DNA of 64,000 bases from Lysinibacillus xylanilyticus (GTDB lineage: Bacteria > Bacillota > Bacilli > Bacillales_A > Planococcaceae): NCBI RefSeq assembly GCF_001183605.1, contig NZ_LFXJ01000008.1, forward strand, positions 186,001-250,000, written 5' to 3'. This document shows, in pieces, positions 17,264 through 27,675 of the stretch. The notes under the pieces are model-generated. The model did no database searches. It had not been told where the DNA came from and saw only the letters and a list, made by a program, of their open reading frames with translations. A program made the translations under genes and the position numbers. Every line of letters starts with the position of its first letter. Within the stretch, counting starts at the first letter, position 1.

Positions 17264-17450
17264 GTTAACATTTACAAGTAGTTTTTGTAGGAAGTGTGAG
17301 AGAAATAAAGCGCTGGAGAGAAGACTTAAGGCTAAATCTTATATTTTGGTCTTTCGTCAATATTTAGAAATAACAAAAAATAAATTTTCGATCTTTTTAT
17401 GTGTATAGTAGAATTTGGATAGAAAATTTTACTAAGGGGTGATAGTTATT

Positions 17451-19418
17451 ATGAAAAATCATCGAAAAAGAAGAGGCCTTTCCGTGCGAGCCCGATTAAT
17501 ATGGGCGTTTACTTTAACACTTTTAATCCCAAGCATTGCTATTGGTACGTTTTCGTATTTGAAGGCTTCTGATCAATATTACAAGGAATTAAGTAATAGC
17601 TCGCGCGAAAATGTCGATTTATTAAATACACTAATTTCAAAAGAGATATCACCTATTCAAAGTGATGTGGAATATTTAGCTGCTTCTTTTAATAAGAATG
17701 TGCAAGATGCAGACGCTTTAAAGGAGTTAGAAAAATATAATGCTTTACATAGCAATGTCTCTGTTGTCAATTTAGCAATTGAGGGGCACAAATTTTTACG
17801 TGAACCACACGCTGAATCCTCAGCTGATTATGATCCATTTACGCGACCATGGTACTTAAAGGCTATTGAATCACCAGGCAAAGGCGTTATGATTGATCCT
17901 TATAAATCAACGATTACAGGTGAATTAATATTAGCGGTATCAGCTGGATTACAGGACCGTTCAGGGGCTATTTCTATTGGTCTAAATTTAGATGGAATTT
18001 CCGAGCTAGTGAAAACGGTGGAAATTGGTGATAATGGCTACGCTACATTAGTAAATGCCAATAATCTAATTATTGCTGATCCACAGTTAGAGGTGGGATC
18101 GGAGCTCAAAAAGTCATATATAGAAAAGATGCAAGGAAAAGAAGAAGGTAGTTTTACCATTAAAGAAGATGGAAGAGAGTATCAAGTGTTTTTTACTACC
18201 AATAAACTAACGGGATGGAAAATTATTGGTACAATGGATTTAGCAGACGTAGCAGCTGTCACAAAACCAATATTAATAAACACTATGACGGTTATTGTCA
18301 TTGCTCTAATCGTATTTGGAATCATTGGTGTTTTCATTATAAGAACAATCATTCAGCCATTAAATAAGTTGTCAACAGTAGCTGAGCAGGTAGGAGACGG
18401 TGATTTACGTAATTTAATTGAAATTAAAAGACACGATGAGATAGGTAAATTGGCGGATATATTCAATAAAATGATTCTATCTTTACGTGGTGTAGTTGGT
18501 AACATTGGTGAGGAATCAAATCAGTTAGCTGCATCATCGGAGGAATTGACAGCGAGCACGTCGGAAAATAAACGAGCAACTACACAAATAGTGGATTCTG
18601 TTCAAATGTTTGCAGAAACGGTTGATGTGCAAGCAGTAACAATTAATGATAGCACTAACGCTGTATTTGAAATGTCTTCATCTATTCAGCAAATTTCAGC
18701 TAAGGCCGATACCGTTAATGCGATGTCAAATAAAGCGATGAATGCTGTTATGATAGGGGATGAAACTATTCAAACAGCTATTGGACAAATGAAAATGATT
18801 CAAAATACCGTTCAGGCACTTGAGAACACGGTACAAACATTAAGTGATCGTTCAAATGAAATCGGGCGTATTGTAGAGGCAATTACGCAAATTGCTGATC
18901 AAACAAATCTTTTAGCTTTAAATGCTGCAATTGAAGCTGCTCGTGCTGGAGAGCATGGAAAAGGTTTTGCAGTTGTTGCTGATGAGGTGCGAAAACTTGC
19001 TGAGCAATCTGCACAGTCAACAATGCAAATAAAAGATATCATTGATTTTATCCAAGCCGATACAAAATTAGCGGTTGAATCAATGGCTGCTGGTTCAGCT
19101 GAGGTCGTAAAGGGAATTGATATAACAAATACGGCAGGAAAGTCATTTGAAGAGATTCGTACGAATGTACAAAGTGTAACCTATGAAATAGGACAAATTT
19201 CGGAGACATCTAAGGTTATTTCTGAACACGCCAATCAAGTGGCTATCGGAATTGAAAGTGTGCTTGAGCAAACAAATGAAAATACAGCAAGTGCACAAAA
19301 TATATCCGCTGCAACAGAGGAACAGCTTGCTTCTATGGAAGAAATCGCTGCATCGGCTGAAGCCCTTGCTAAAATGTCTGAAAATCTTCAACAAACGATT
19401 CAACAATTCAAATATTAA
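17451..19418 (+). CDS. Methyl-accepting chemotaxis protein with extracellular dCache domain
   Basis: About 655 residues, close to the B. subtilis McpA/McpB/TlpA length. Layout: basic N-terminus and TM1 (about 15-37), double-Cache ligand domain (about 40-275, with [13 protein letters not shown]), TM2 (about 280-300), HAMP ([23 protein letters not shown]), and a methyl-accepting signalling helix bundle whose tip reads [41 protein letters not shown]. It signals to CheA through CheW. ATG 17451 was preferred, with AAGGGG upstream; GTG 17439 lies inside that site. Ligand unknown. Monocistronic. Confidence 0.93.
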   Translation: MKNHRKRRGLSVRARLIWAFTLTLLIPSIAIGTFSYLKASDQYYKELSNSSRENVDLLNTLISKEISPIQSDVEYLAASFNKNVQDADALKELEKYNALHSNVSVVNLAIEGHKFLREPHAESSADYDPFTRPWYLKAIESPGKGVMIDPYKSTITGELILAVSAGLQDRSGAISIGLNLDGISELVKTVEIGDNGYATLVNANNLIIADPQLEVGSELKKSYIEKMQGKEEGSFTIKEDGREYQVFFTTNKLTGWKIIGTMDLADVAAVTKPILINTMTVIVIALIVFGIIGVFIIRTIIQPLNKLSTVAEQVGDGDLRNLIEIKRHDEIGKLADIFNKMILSLRGVVGNIGEESNQLAASSEELTASTSENKRATTQIVDSVQMFAETVDVQAVTINDSTNAVFEMSSSIQQISAKADTVNAMSNKAMNAVMIGDETIQTAIGQMKMIQNTVQALENTVQTLSDRSNEIGRIVEAITQIADQTNLLALNAAIEAARAGEHGKGFAVVADEVRKLAEQSAQSTMQIKDIIDFIQADTKLAVESMAAGSAEVVKGIDITNTAGKSFEEIRTNVQSVTYEIGQISETSKVISEHANQVAIGIESVLEQTNENTASAQNISAATEEQLASMEEIAASAEALAKMSENLQQTIQQFKY

Positions 19419-19468
19419 GTTGAAACGAAACTTTTCTAAAATGATAATAATAAGTTTTTGATATAAAG

Positions 19469-19538
19469 GATTTCGCTAACTCCAGTAGAGAGCAAGTTGC
19501 GTAACTTGTAATCTGCTGGAGTATAGCGAAATTTTTTT
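19469..19538. terminator. Long hairpin terminator between convergent genes
   Basis: ATTTCGCTAACTCCAG pairs with CTGGAGTATAGCGAAAT with an inner AAGTTGCGTAACTT hairpin, ending in a T run; serves the chemoreceptor gene and possibly rnhC on the other strand. Confidence 0.75.
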
Positions 19539-19556
19539 GTGTCTATAAGACCAATT

Positions 19557-20483
19557 TTATTTCATCTTTTTAGCTTTCTCAGTATTCGCAAAATGCCATT
19601 TCGTAATGGCACGTAAAAATTCATCACCTTGTTTTCGCCAAATACGTGCTGCTAATGCATCTACTTTTGCTGAAGCTCCCTTCAACAACTCTATCCCAGC
19701 AATCTCACTTAGTCGGTCCATTTCTTTTAAAAATGCAGCACGAGCTAATATCGATGCAGTTGCTACTGAAACGTGTAGTTGCTCGGCCTTAGTAGAAAAT
19801 AGTACATCCTCTCGAATAATTTCTCGTTCATTTTTTAAGTAATTGTAATACACGCCACGTTCCGCAAACTGATCTATTAATATATGCTCTGGTTTTTCGG
19901 GTGCCATTTTTGACAGTGTGTTTTTAAGTGCCCTATTGTGCATCATAGCTTTCATCTTTCCTTGAGAGTAGCCTCGGGATTGTAATTCGTTATATTTTTC
20001 ATTACGTAGTACAAGCACACTATGGACGCAAGCTGCACGTAAATCTGGCGCTATTTTACGCATGTAATCATCCGTTAGCATTTTCGAATCCTTGACACCA
20101 AGTTCGTTTATAAGCGCAATTTTTGATGAAGGGACGTATACCGCTGCAACTGTTATTGGACCGAAATAATCACCAGTACCCGTTTCATCTGAGCCTAGCA
20201 CTGACATCGCAGCAAAACCTTCTGGCAGAACGTCACCCTTTGCTCCAATCGACGATGATTTTTGGGTATTTGTAACTTCTATGTTTCCCCAGCGTGCAGC
20301 TTCTCGCTCAGCTCCTCCTCCTTGGAACATTAATTTACCAGATTTGTACATTGTGATTGCTGTATCTGAAAGCTTTGCGGCAAAGATTACACCAGGAGCT
20401 TTACGTTCTACAAAGTTCTTTGCATAGTAAGACATCACCTCTTTTTGTTTGTTTGTTGATATGGAAAGTACAATATTTGACAT
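19557..20483 (-). CDS. rnhC: Ribonuclease HIII
   Basis: 308 residues. The N-terminal DUF3378 TBP-like substrate domain (about 1-85) is followed by the RNase HII/HIII fold with the family signature GSDETGTGDYFGPITVAAVYV near residue 95. The second catalytic region is ELGVKDSKML and HILIDQFAERGVYYNYL. It removes RNA from RNA/DNA hybrids. Divergent from zapA, the same arrangement as in B. subtilis. Confidence 0.95.
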   Translation of the reverse strand: MSNIVLSISTNKQKEVMSYYAKNFVERKAPGVIFAAKLSDTAITMYKSGKLMFQGGGAEREAARWGNIEVTNTQKSSSIGAKGDVLPEGFAAMSVLGSDETGTGDYFGPITVAAVYVPSSKIALINELGVKDSKMLTDDYMRKIAPDLRAACVHSVLVLRNEKYNELQSRGYSQGKMKAMMHNRALKNTLSKMAPEKPEHILIDQFAERGVYYNYLKNEREIIREDVLFSTKAEQLHVSVATASILARAAFLKEMDRLSEIAGIELLKGASAKVDALAARIWRKQGDEFLRAITKWHFANTEKAKKMK

Positions 20484-20617
20484 TTACTCGTTCCTTTCTG
20501 TCCTCGTTGTTCACAATTTTATACCTTTCATGGTATGATAATAAATAGCTTTTTTGTGTATGCTGCTCATAAATAAAAAATTTCATGAGCACAAAAATTT
20601 AAAAGGGGGGTGCGACT

Positions 20618-20878
20618 ATGGAAAATCAAGAAAAGAATAAAATTTCTGTGGAAATCTACGGTCATACATATAAAATGGTCGGCTCTGAATCCATTGGACA
20701 TATGCGACTTGTCGCTTCGATTGTTGATGACCGTATGCGCGAAATGATTGTACATAATCCCTCTCTTGATAGCACAAAGCTTGCCGTTCTTACAGCAGTA
20801 AATACCGTTCACGATTATTTACAGTTAAAAGAACAAATGGAGCAATTAGAAGAAGAATTGAAAAAATTAAAGGGTTGA
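20618..20878 (+). CDS. zapA: Cell division protein ZapA
   Basis: 86 residues with the ZapA pattern [15 protein letters not shown]...[13 protein letters not shown] and a C-terminal coiled coil (about 55-85, [17 protein letters not shown]). ZapA binds FtsZ and bundles protofilaments at the septum. The start has a strong AAAGGGGGG site. First gene of the zapA-cvpA-(polX-mutS2) cluster; a TTCACA/17/TATGAT promoter lies at 20511-20539. Confidence 0.92.
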   Translation: MENQEKNKISVEIYGHTYKMVGSESIGHMRLVASIVDDRMREMIVHNPSLDSTKLAVLTAVNTVHDYLQLKEQMEQLEEELKKLKG

Positions 20879-20883
20879 AGTGA

Positions 20884-21423
20884 ATGTTAGATTTAATCAT
20901 ATTAGCGGTGCTATTAGCCGGGCTCATAGTTGGAGCAAAACGTGGTTTCATTGTACAGATGATGCATATCGTTAGCTTTATAGTTGCCCTAATTGTTGCG
21001 TATATCTATTATAAACCATTAGCACAAAAATTTGTGTTTTGGGTTCCGTATCCAGGTGTAACGGATTCAGGTAGTCTTGGAGTAGTTATTGATAGCCTGG
21101 ATTTAGACCGCACTTTTTACCGTGTCATTGCCTTTGCAGTCATTTTCTTTGCGGTGAAAATTACATTGCAAATTGTGGCATCGATCTTTGATTTTATAGC
21201 GTATTTACCTGTATTAGGTACAGTGAATCGTTGGCTTGGAGCATTGTTTGGCATGATTGAAAACTATTTAATTATGTTTATTGTGCTGTACATTCTTGCT
21301 CTATTGCCAGTTGATTCTATTCAAAGTTTAATGTCGAAGTCGTTGTTAAGTGGTCTCATTTTGGAGCATACCCCGATTATTACAAGTATGTTCCAAAACT
21401 GGTGGTATATTTATATGCAATAG
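20884..21423 (+). CDS. CvpA family membrane protein
   Basis: 179 residues with four transmembrane helices (about 1-20, 25-45, 80-105, 115-145) and the family start LDLIILAVLLAGLIVGAKRGFIVQ. CvpA proteins are needed for colicin V production in E. coli; the B. subtilis homologue YshB sits in the same place after zapA. It begins 5 bases after the zapA stop, so the two are translated from one message. Biochemical function unknown. Confidence 0.88.
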   Translation: MLDLIILAVLLAGLIVGAKRGFIVQMMHIVSFIVALIVAYIYYKPLAQKFVFWVPYPGVTDSGSLGVVIDSLDLDRTFYRVIAFAVIFFAVKITLQIVASIFDFIAYLPVLGTVNRWLGALFGMIENYLIMFIVLYILALLPVDSIQSLMSKSLLSGLILEHTPIITSMFQNWWYIYMQ

Positions 21424-21432
21424 CAAACTGTG

Positions 21433-21463
21433 CACTTCTCTCGGTTTTGAGGGAAGTGTTTTT
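21433..21463 (+). terminator. Hairpin between cvpA and polX
   Basis: CACTTCTCTC / GAGGGAAGTG stem and TTTTTA. It is likely a partial terminator within the cluster, because polX follows within 20 bases. Confidence 0.6.
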
Positions 21464-21482
21464 ACGATAGGAGGAATTCCCG

Positions 21483-23192
21483 ATGAACAAAAAGACAATT
21501 ATTCGCACATTTGAAAAAATTGCATTGTATATGGAATTACAAGGGGAAAATCCATTCAAAGTGTCTGCCTTTCGAAAAGCTGCTGCAGCACTTGAGGGGG
21601 ACGAGCGCTCATTAAGTGAGATGGAGGATGTAACAAAGCTAAAAGGTATAGGGAAAGGTACAGCTGCTGTTATTGAGGATTTAATGACAAGTGGTGAATC
21701 AAGCTTATTAAAAGAATTAGAAGAAATTGTACCAAAAGGATTGCTCCCGTTATTAAAACTTCCAGGCTTAGGTGGTAAAAAAATAGCTAAGCTACATCAA
21801 GAGTTAGGGGTTGATTCTGCGGAAAGTTTAAAGGCTGCTTGTGAGGAAGGTAAAGTTCGTGAGCTGGCTGGCTTTGCGGCAAAAACTGAAGAAAAGATTT
21901 TGAAGGAACTTGCAAATTTAGCAAATCGTTCAGAACGTTTGCCGATTTGGCAGTTAGAGCCAGTTGTTTTACAAATTGAAGCTCTTCTAGGTAGTATGGA
22001 AGAAGTGGAACGTTTTTCTGTTGCTGGAAGCTTCCGTCGTGCAGCTGAAACAAGTAAAGATATTGATTTTATCGTTGTTACTGAAGTAGTTGAAACTGTA
22101 CGTGAAAAGTTACTAAATGAGCTTTCTGTACAAGAAGTCGTAGCAGCTGGTGATACAAAGATTTCAGTTATTTTAGATCTAGATGAGCCTGTAAGTGTAG
22201 ATTTCCGATTAGTAAGAGATGCTGAATATGCTACGGCCTTGCATCATTTCACAGGCTCGAAAGATCACAATGTCCGCATGCGTCAAATTGCTAAGGCCCG
22301 TGGTGAAAAGATCAGTGAATATGGTGTAGAGCAGGCTAATGGCACCGTATTAACGTTTAAGGATGAAGAGGAATTTTTTGCGCATTTTGATTTACCATTT
22401 ATCCCGCCTAGCTTGCGTACAGGAACTACGGAATTTGACAAAACGGATGACATAAATAGTCTAGTGAAATTAGAAGATATTAAAGCAGATTTGCATATGC
22501 ATACGACATGGTCTGATGGTGCGTACTCTGTAGCTGAAATGGGCGAGGCATTGATTGCACGTGGCTATCAGTATAGCGTTATTACTGACCATTCACAATT
22601 TTTAAAAGTAGCGAATGGTCTAACGCCAGAGCGCTTAACAAAGCAACGTGCTGAAATTGAGGCATTTAATGAAGCACATCCAGATTACCATTTATACGCA
22701 GGGACAGAAATGGATATTTTGCCGGATGGTTCCCTTGATTTCGAAGATGATGTACTAAAAGAATTAGATTTTGTCATTGCTTCTATTCACTCTAGCTTTA
22801 CACAATCGCAGGACAAAATTATGGCACGTTTACATACGGCTATGCAAAATCCATACGTTCATATGATTGCACATCCAACTGGTCGCATTATTGAAGATCG
22901 TAATGGCTATAATCCTGATATGGGGCAATTAATTACGTGGGCAAAGGAATATGGTAAAATTTTAGAGTTAAATGCGAATCCATATCGTCTTGATTTATGT
23001 GTTGAGCATTTAGAAATGGCTTTGGCAGCTGGTGTGCCCGTAGCAATCAATACCGATGCCCATGATATCGCTCATTTACGCTTTATGGATATTGGGGTGC
23101 GCTACGCAAATAGAGCATGGTTGAAAAGAGATATGATTGTGAATACATGGACGCGAGAACAATTTGAAGCGTTTATTCGACGAAATAAATAG
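21483..23192 (+). CDS. polX: DNA polymerase X family protein with PHP domain
   Basis: 569 residues. Helix-hairpin-helix region (about 1-150: LKGIGKGTAAVIEDL, LPGLGGKKIAKLHQELG), nucleotidyltransferase core with GSFRRAAETSKDIDFIVV (about residue 181), and a C-terminal PHP phosphoesterase domain from about 335 (DLHMHTTWSDGAYS, VITDHS, HPTGR, INTDAH). Bacterial PolX is a gap-filling base-excision repair polymerase with 3'-5' exonuclease activity in the PHP domain. All metal-binding residues appear to be present. Followed 18 bases later by mutS2. Confidence 0.95.
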   Translation: MNKKTIIRTFEKIALYMELQGENPFKVSAFRKAAAALEGDERSLSEMEDVTKLKGIGKGTAAVIEDLMTSGESSLLKELEEIVPKGLLPLLKLPGLGGKKIAKLHQELGVDSAESLKAACEEGKVRELAGFAAKTEEKILKELANLANRSERLPIWQLEPVVLQIEALLGSMEEVERFSVAGSFRRAAETSKDIDFIVVTEVVETVREKLLNELSVQEVVAAGDTKISVILDLDEPVSVDFRLVRDAEYATALHHFTGSKDHNVRMRQIAKARGEKISEYGVEQANGTVLTFKDEEEFFAHFDLPFIPPSLRTGTTEFDKTDDINSLVKLEDIKADLHMHTTWSDGAYSVAEMGEALIARGYQYSVITDHSQFLKVANGLTPERLTKQRAEIEAFNEAHPDYHLYAGTEMDILPDGSLDFEDDVLKELDFVIASIHSSFTQSQDKIMARLHTAMQNPYVHMIAHPTGRIIEDRNGYNPDMGQLITWAKEYGKILELNANPYRLDLCVEHLEMALAAGVPVAINTDAHDIAHLRFMDIGVRYANRAWLKRDMIVNTWTREQFEAFIRRNK

Positions 23193-23210
23193 GTTGAGGA
23201 GGTGTTCTCA

Positions 23211-25577
23211 GTGATCGCAGAACGCGCATTGAAAACACTAGAATATGATAAAGTACGTCAGCAAGTGGCTACATACTGTACTTCTTCTATCGGTAAATCA
23301 GCGGTTGATGAGCTTGTACCACAGACAGACTATGAAAAAGTTGTGCAATTATTAGAAGAAATGGATGAAGGACTATCCATTTTACGTGTTAAAGGCAATG
23401 TGCCGATGGGTGGAATTTTTGATGTGCGACCAGCTGCAAGGCGTGCACAAATCGGCGGCATGCTTGCAGCGATGGAATTAATGGAAGTTTCAAGTACGAT
23501 TCGAGCTAGTAGAATTCTTCGCAATTTCATTGAAGATATAGAATCAGAAGATGTAATTGAAATTCCTCATTTCATCGCCAAAAAGGAGGCAATGCCTGTA
23601 TTGACAGGCTTGCAGCATGAAATTAATAACTGTATTGATGACAATGGCTCTGTACTAGACTCTGCAAGCCAAACTTTGCGTTCAATTCGCCAATCTTCGC
23701 GTGCAGAGGAAGCTAAAGTACGTTCTAAGCTGGAAAGCCTTATACGCGGGAGCAATGCTTCAAAAATGCTCTCAGATACACTTGTAACGATTCGTAATGA
23801 CCGCTTTGTTATTCCAGTTAAGCAAGAGTATCGTCATCATTATGGTGGAATCGTGCATGACCAATCATCTTCTGGCCAAACATTATTTATCGAGCCAGAT
23901 TCGATTGTACAAGCGAATAATGAAATTCATCGATTAAAAATGAAAGAGCAAGCTGAAATTGAACGTATTTTACTTGCCTTAAGTGCAATGGTAGAAGAAG
24001 TAGCTCCGGATTTATTTAACTTAGTAAAGGTATTAGGTGAGATTGACATCATTTTAGCTAAAGGCAAATACGGTCAAGCGAACAAATGTACAATGCCTAA
24101 AATGAATAATGACGGCTATATTCGACTTGTGCGTGCACGTCATCCACTTTTACCAATTGAAACAGCGGTTCCTAACGATATTGAATTTGGGAAAGACATT
24201 ACTGCAATTGTCATTACAGGACCAAACACTGGTGGTAAAACTGTCACTTTAAAAACAGTTGGACTGTGTACTTTAATGGCACAGGCGGGGTTACCAGTGC
24301 CTGCACTTGATGGTTCAGAGCTTGCTGTTTTCAAGCAACTTTTTGCGGATATTGGAGATGAACAGTCAATTGAGCAATCACTGTCGACGTTCTCCTCTCA
24401 TATGGTCAACATAGTAGATATTTTACAAAAGTTTGATAACGAGTCACTCGTTCTATTTGATGAACTAGGTGCTGGGACAGATCCTCAAGAAGGGGCAGCT
24501 CTGGCCATCTCCATTTTAGATGAAGTACATGGTCGTGGCGCCCGTGTTATGGCAACGACGCACTATCCTGAGCTAAAAGCATACGGCTATAATCGCCCAG
24601 GAGTGGCCAATGCAAGTGTAGAGTTTGATATTGAGACATTAAGTCCAACATATCGTCTACTTATCGGTGTACCAGGCCGCTCCAATGCATTTGAAATTTC
24701 AAGTCGCCTTGGCTTACCAGAATCAATTATTGACCGTGCGAAAAGCTTTACAGGTACAGATCGCCATGAGGTAGAGTCAATGATTGCATCACTAGAAGAG
24801 ACTCGTCGCCAATCAGAAGATGATGCTGAACGCTCTCATGAATTACTATTGGAGTCTGAAGAACTTCGTAAAGAGCTACAAGGAAAAATACAAGCTTACG
24901 AGGAACGTAAAGAAGCACTCGATAAAAAAGCGAAAGAAAAGGCACGTAAAATTGTTGATGAAGCAAAAAGTGAAGCAGAATCAATTATTGCGGAGCTTCG
25001 GGAAATGCGCAAAAATGCAGACCAAGTTGTCAAGGAGCATGAGCTCATCGAAGCTCGTAAACGACTAGAAGAAGCTACACCGCTTGAAAACAATAAAGTG
25101 CTGAAAAAAGCGGCACAAGTTAAAGCCCGTACACAAAACTTAGTTGTCGGAGACGAGGTAAAGGTGTTAAGCTATGGACAACGAGGTACATTGCTCGAAA
25201 AAGTATCGAATTCCGAATGGGTTGTCCAAATGGGTATTTTGAAAATGAAAATCTCGGATAGTGATCTAGAGTACATTAAACCTGAAAAAGAACCGGTGCA
25301 ACGTATTGCTGGTGTAAAAAATCGCACTAGCCATGTAAAATTAGAATTAGATTTACGCGGTGAACGATATGAAGATGCCATCATACGTACGGAAAAATAT
25401 ATTGATGATGCCTTGCTAGCTAACTATGGGCGTGTATCAATTATTCATGGTGTCGGTACAGGTGCATTGCGTCAGGGAATTCAAAGCTATTTGAAAAAGC
25501 ATAAGCGTGTAAAATCGTTCCGTTTTGGTGAAGCCGGCGAGGGTGGCTTAGGCGTCACAGTTGTGGAATTGAAATAA
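23211..25577 (+). CDS. mutS2: Endonuclease MutS2
   Basis: About 788 residues. MutS domains III and V with Walker A GPNTGGKTVTLKTVG (about residue 336), Walker B LVLFDELGAGTDPQEG and STFSSHM, a long coiled coil (about 510-620), and a C-terminal Smr nuclease domain (LELDLRGERYEDAI, HGVGTGALRQGIQSYL, residues about 707-788). MutS2 acts on branched DNA or collided ribosomes rather than in mismatch repair. GTG 23211 was chosen with AGGAGG 8 bases upstream; GTG 23202 overlaps that site. Confidence 0.95.
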   Translation: MIAERALKTLEYDKVRQQVATYCTSSIGKSAVDELVPQTDYEKVVQLLEEMDEGLSILRVKGNVPMGGIFDVRPAARRAQIGGMLAAMELMEVSSTIRASRILRNFIEDIESEDVIEIPHFIAKKEAMPVLTGLQHEINNCIDDNGSVLDSASQTLRSIRQSSRAEEAKVRSKLESLIRGSNASKMLSDTLVTIRNDRFVIPVKQEYRHHYGGIVHDQSSSGQTLFIEPDSIVQANNEIHRLKMKEQAEIERILLALSAMVEEVAPDLFNLVKVLGEIDIILAKGKYGQANKCTMPKMNNDGYIRLVRARHPLLPIETAVPNDIEFGKDITAIVITGPNTGGKTVTLKTVGLCTLMAQAGLPVPALDGSELAVFKQLFADIGDEQSIEQSLSTFSSHMVNIVDILQKFDNESLVLFDELGAGTDPQEGAALAISILDEVHGRGARVMATTHYPELKAYGYNRPGVANASVEFDIETLSPTYRLLIGVPGRSNAFEISSRLGLPESIIDRAKSFTGTDRHEVESMIASLEETRRQSEDDAERSHELLLESEELRKELQGKIQAYEERKEALDKKAKEKARKIVDEAKSEAESIIAELREMRKNADQVVKEHELIEARKRLEEATPLENNKVLKKAAQVKARTQNLVVGDEVKVLSYGQRGTLLEKVSNSEWVVQMGILKMKISDSDLEYIKPEKEPVQRIAGVKNRTSHVKLELDLRGERYEDAIIRTEKYIDDALLANYGRVSIIHGVGTGALRQGIQSYLKKHKRVKSFRFGEAGEGGLGVTVVELK

Positions 25578-25598
25578 GCAGTAAAGGGGACGGAGAAA

Positions 25599-26012
25599 AT
25601 GCTAAATTCTAGCTTTTGGCGATATCCAATTATCGAAACGGCAGGATATTTTAGTGTTGTTGTGTTATGTTTAGTCGTCTCGATGGCATTGTTCGAAGTC
25701 GTTACGAAATACAAAAATTGGGAAGAAATTAAAAAGGGTAATGTCGCTGTGGCACTCGCAACAGGTGGGAAAATACTGGGGATCTGTAATATTTTTCGCT
25801 TTTCCATTGCACGCCATAGCACTCTAAGTGAAATGATTGGCTGGGGCCTCTTTGGTTTTACATTACTTATTGTGGCGTATTTCTTATTTGAATTTATGAC
25901 CCCACGTTTTAATGTCGATCAAGAAATCGCAAATGATAATCGCTCAGTCGGTTTCATTTCCTTTACCATTTCACTCGGTCTATCGTTTGTTATTGGGGCA
26001 AGTATTGCATAG
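25599..26012 (+). CDS. DUF350 family membrane protein (YshE)
   Basis: 137 residues with four transmembrane helices arranged as two similar halves, as in the DUF350 family (about 10-32, 50-70, 75-97, 115-137). It lies 21 bases after mutS2 with an AAAGGGGACGG ribosome site; YshE occupies the same place in B. subtilis. Function unknown. Confidence 0.85.
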   Translation: MLNSSFWRYPIIETAGYFSVVVLCLVVSMALFEVVTKYKNWEEIKKGNVAVALATGGKILGICNIFRFSIARHSTLSEMIGWGLFGFTLLIVAYFLFEFMTPRFNVDQEIANDNRSVGFISFTISLGLSFVIGASIA

Positions 26013-26024
26013 GAGTGTAATGAC

Positions 26025-26105
26025 ATGGAAAAATTAGCGAAAATACTAATCATTGTTTGCATCGCATTTTTGGCAGTCGGTGTCTATTATATGATGACCG
26101 TTTAA
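26025..26105 (+). CDS. 26-residue single-helix membrane microprotein
   Basis: ATG with AGGAGTG 9 bases upstream, then codons for MEKLAKILIIVCIAFLAVGV and six more residues (YYMMTV). One short basic start and one membrane helix. It sits 12 bases after the DUF350 gene, with the ribosome site overlapping that gene's stop, and immediately before the terminator, so it is in the operon. Function unknown; it could assist the DUF350 protein. Confidence 0.6.
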   Translation: MEKLAKILIIVCIAFLAVGVYYMMTV

Positions 26106-26107
26106 GC

Positions 26108-26143
26108 AAAAAACGCATCCTTTTATGAGGATGCGTTTTTTTT
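26108..26143 (+). terminator. Terminator of the zapA-yshE cluster
   Basis: AAAACGCATCC / GGATGCGTTTT stem with T8. Confidence 0.9.
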
Positions 26144-26162
26144 ATAGTAATGGGTAAGGAGA

Positions 26163-26512
26163 AGAACTGCTCAGGAAACTGGCGGTAAAACTGATCAGGT
26201 AGCGAGTAAAATCGCTCGGGTATCGTCGAAAACTGATCAGGTAGAGAGGGAAACTGCTCGGGTAGCCTCGAAAACTGATCAGGTAGGGAGTAAAACCGCT
26301 CGGGTATCGTCGAAAACTGATCAGGTAGGGAGTAAAACCGCTCGGGTATCTCCGAAAACTGATCGGGTAGCGAGTAAAACCGCTCGGGTATCGTCGAAAA
26401 CTGATCAGGTAGGGAGTAAAACCGCTCGGGTATCGTCGAGAACTGATCAGGTAGAGAGTAAAACCGCTCGGGTATCTCCGAAAACCGCTCAGGTACCTTC
26501 AAAAACTGCATA
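26163..26512. repeat. 21-bp (42-bp period) tandem repeat array (family R4)
   Basis: About eight 42-bp periods made of alternating 20- and 22-base halves (GTAGGGAGTAAAACCGCTCG, then one with GGTATCGTCGAAAACTGATC). Because 42 is a multiple of three, the minus strand stays open and would encode a heptad pattern LPDQFST-IPERFYS; I see no ribosome site and the frame runs backwards through the terminator. With the repeats removed, gap 26144-26706 holds nothing else recognisable. A shorter cluster of the same motif follows the NERD gene. Confidence 0.85.
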
Positions 26513-26706
26513 GGTTATACCTAGGTAGTAAAGTGTGGGATCACTCAGAAGTGTAACGCCCAGGCAGTAAAAATCTAAGTATCCACAAATTTTCTTAAAT
26601 ATAAAATATCGCTTACATTTAATCGCTTAAATTTTTATTTTAAAAAAAGCTATTTGCAAAGGTAGAAATACTTGCTATATTCAAGACAAAAAGGAGGGAG
26701 TATTCC

Positions 26707-27675
26707 ATGTTATTAAAACCATTTGAGCAAGCAGCAATGATAGCTGGATTACGTGCATTGGTTCATCGATTGGATTCGAGTCATCCGCTCCATATAAAAA
26801 TTTCTCAAGATTTACAGCAGTTAGAAGCAGGTGATTTTGGAGAGCAAAGCATTATAAGAGAATTACAAAAGCTATCTCGGGGCCTTGAAATCTATATTTT
26901 ACATAATATCACTTTATTTGAACCTGTTCCTATTCAACTTGATGTCGTAGTTATTACTCCGTATGCTGTTGTTATAATTGAAAGTAAAAATATACGAGGT
27001 AATATAGAATTAAAGCGTAGCCCAAGGCAAATGGTCCGTGTTTTAGAGAATGGCGATAAACATATTTTCAATCACCCAGAAATTCAACTCGATGAATATA
27101 TTTTTGGCTTAAGTGAATTTTTCAAACAGCTAAATTTGCAAGCGGAAATATTCGGTATCATAGTTTTCCCCTTTAATAATGCCGAAGTTTACTATGAAGA
27201 AGGAAAGTATCCAGTTTTAATGAGACGTGAATTGACGTATTTTCTTAGACAACATATAAATAATAGTAAGTCAAAAAGTAAGATTCCAACATCAAAAATA
27301 GCCAACCTTTTACTTAAGCATCATCGTGTTTTTCAGACTCCCCCACTATGTATCCATTATAATATTGATCCCAAAGCTATTAAAAAAGGTATATTTTGCA
27401 GACATTGTTATCAATTCAAATTAATCCGACAAAAACAAAGTTGGTTTTGCCCGAAATGTAAAATATATGATAAAACCGCGGCTAATCAAGCATTGCAAGA
27501 TTACTGTGTATTAATTAATGAGAAAATTAATACACAAACTGCACGTTATTTTTTAGAATTATCAAATCGACATCTTGCGAAAAGAATAGTTCAAGAATAT
27601 TCCAATGAAAAGGAGGGACACAATAATCAAACCGTTTATTATTTGAAGGATAGGCAAAGATGCAGAAGAAATTAG
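26707..27675 (+). CDS. NERD-domain protein with zinc ribbon
   Basis: 322 residues. The nuclease-related domain spans about 35-160: FGEQSIIRELQKLSRGLEIYILHNIT, IQLDVVVITPYAVVIIESKNIRG (the Asp...Glu-x-Lys pattern of the restriction-like fold). A Cys4 zinc ribbon follows near 235-260 (CRHCYQF...WFCPKC), then a helical C-terminus. NERD proteins are suspected nucleases, often on plasmids or in processing roles; activity is unproven. AAAGGAGGGA precedes the ATG. The gene lies between two clusters of 21-bp repeats and has no operon partners. Confidence 0.8.
   Translation: MLLKPFEQAAMIAGLRALVHRLDSSHPLHIKISQDLQQLEAGDFGEQSIIRELQKLSRGLEIYILHNITLFEPVPIQLDVVVITPYAVVIIESKNIRGNIELKRSPRQMVRVLENGDKHIFNHPEIQLDEYIFGLSEFFKQLNLQAEIFGIIVFPFNNAEVYYEEGKYPVLMRRELTYFLRQHINNSKSKSKIPTSKIANLLLKHHRVFQTPPLCIHYNIDPKAIKKGIFCRHCYQFKLIRQKQSWFCPKCKIYDKTAANQALQDYCVLINEKINTQTARYFLELSNRHLAKRIVQEYSNEKEGHNNQTVYYLKDRQRCRRN

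Noticed and set aside
26050-26511. 153-codon minus-strand frame with heptad repeats
   Set aside because: No ribosome site, generated by a 42-bp repeat, and it continues antisense through a terminator and the microprotein gene; kept only as a finding.
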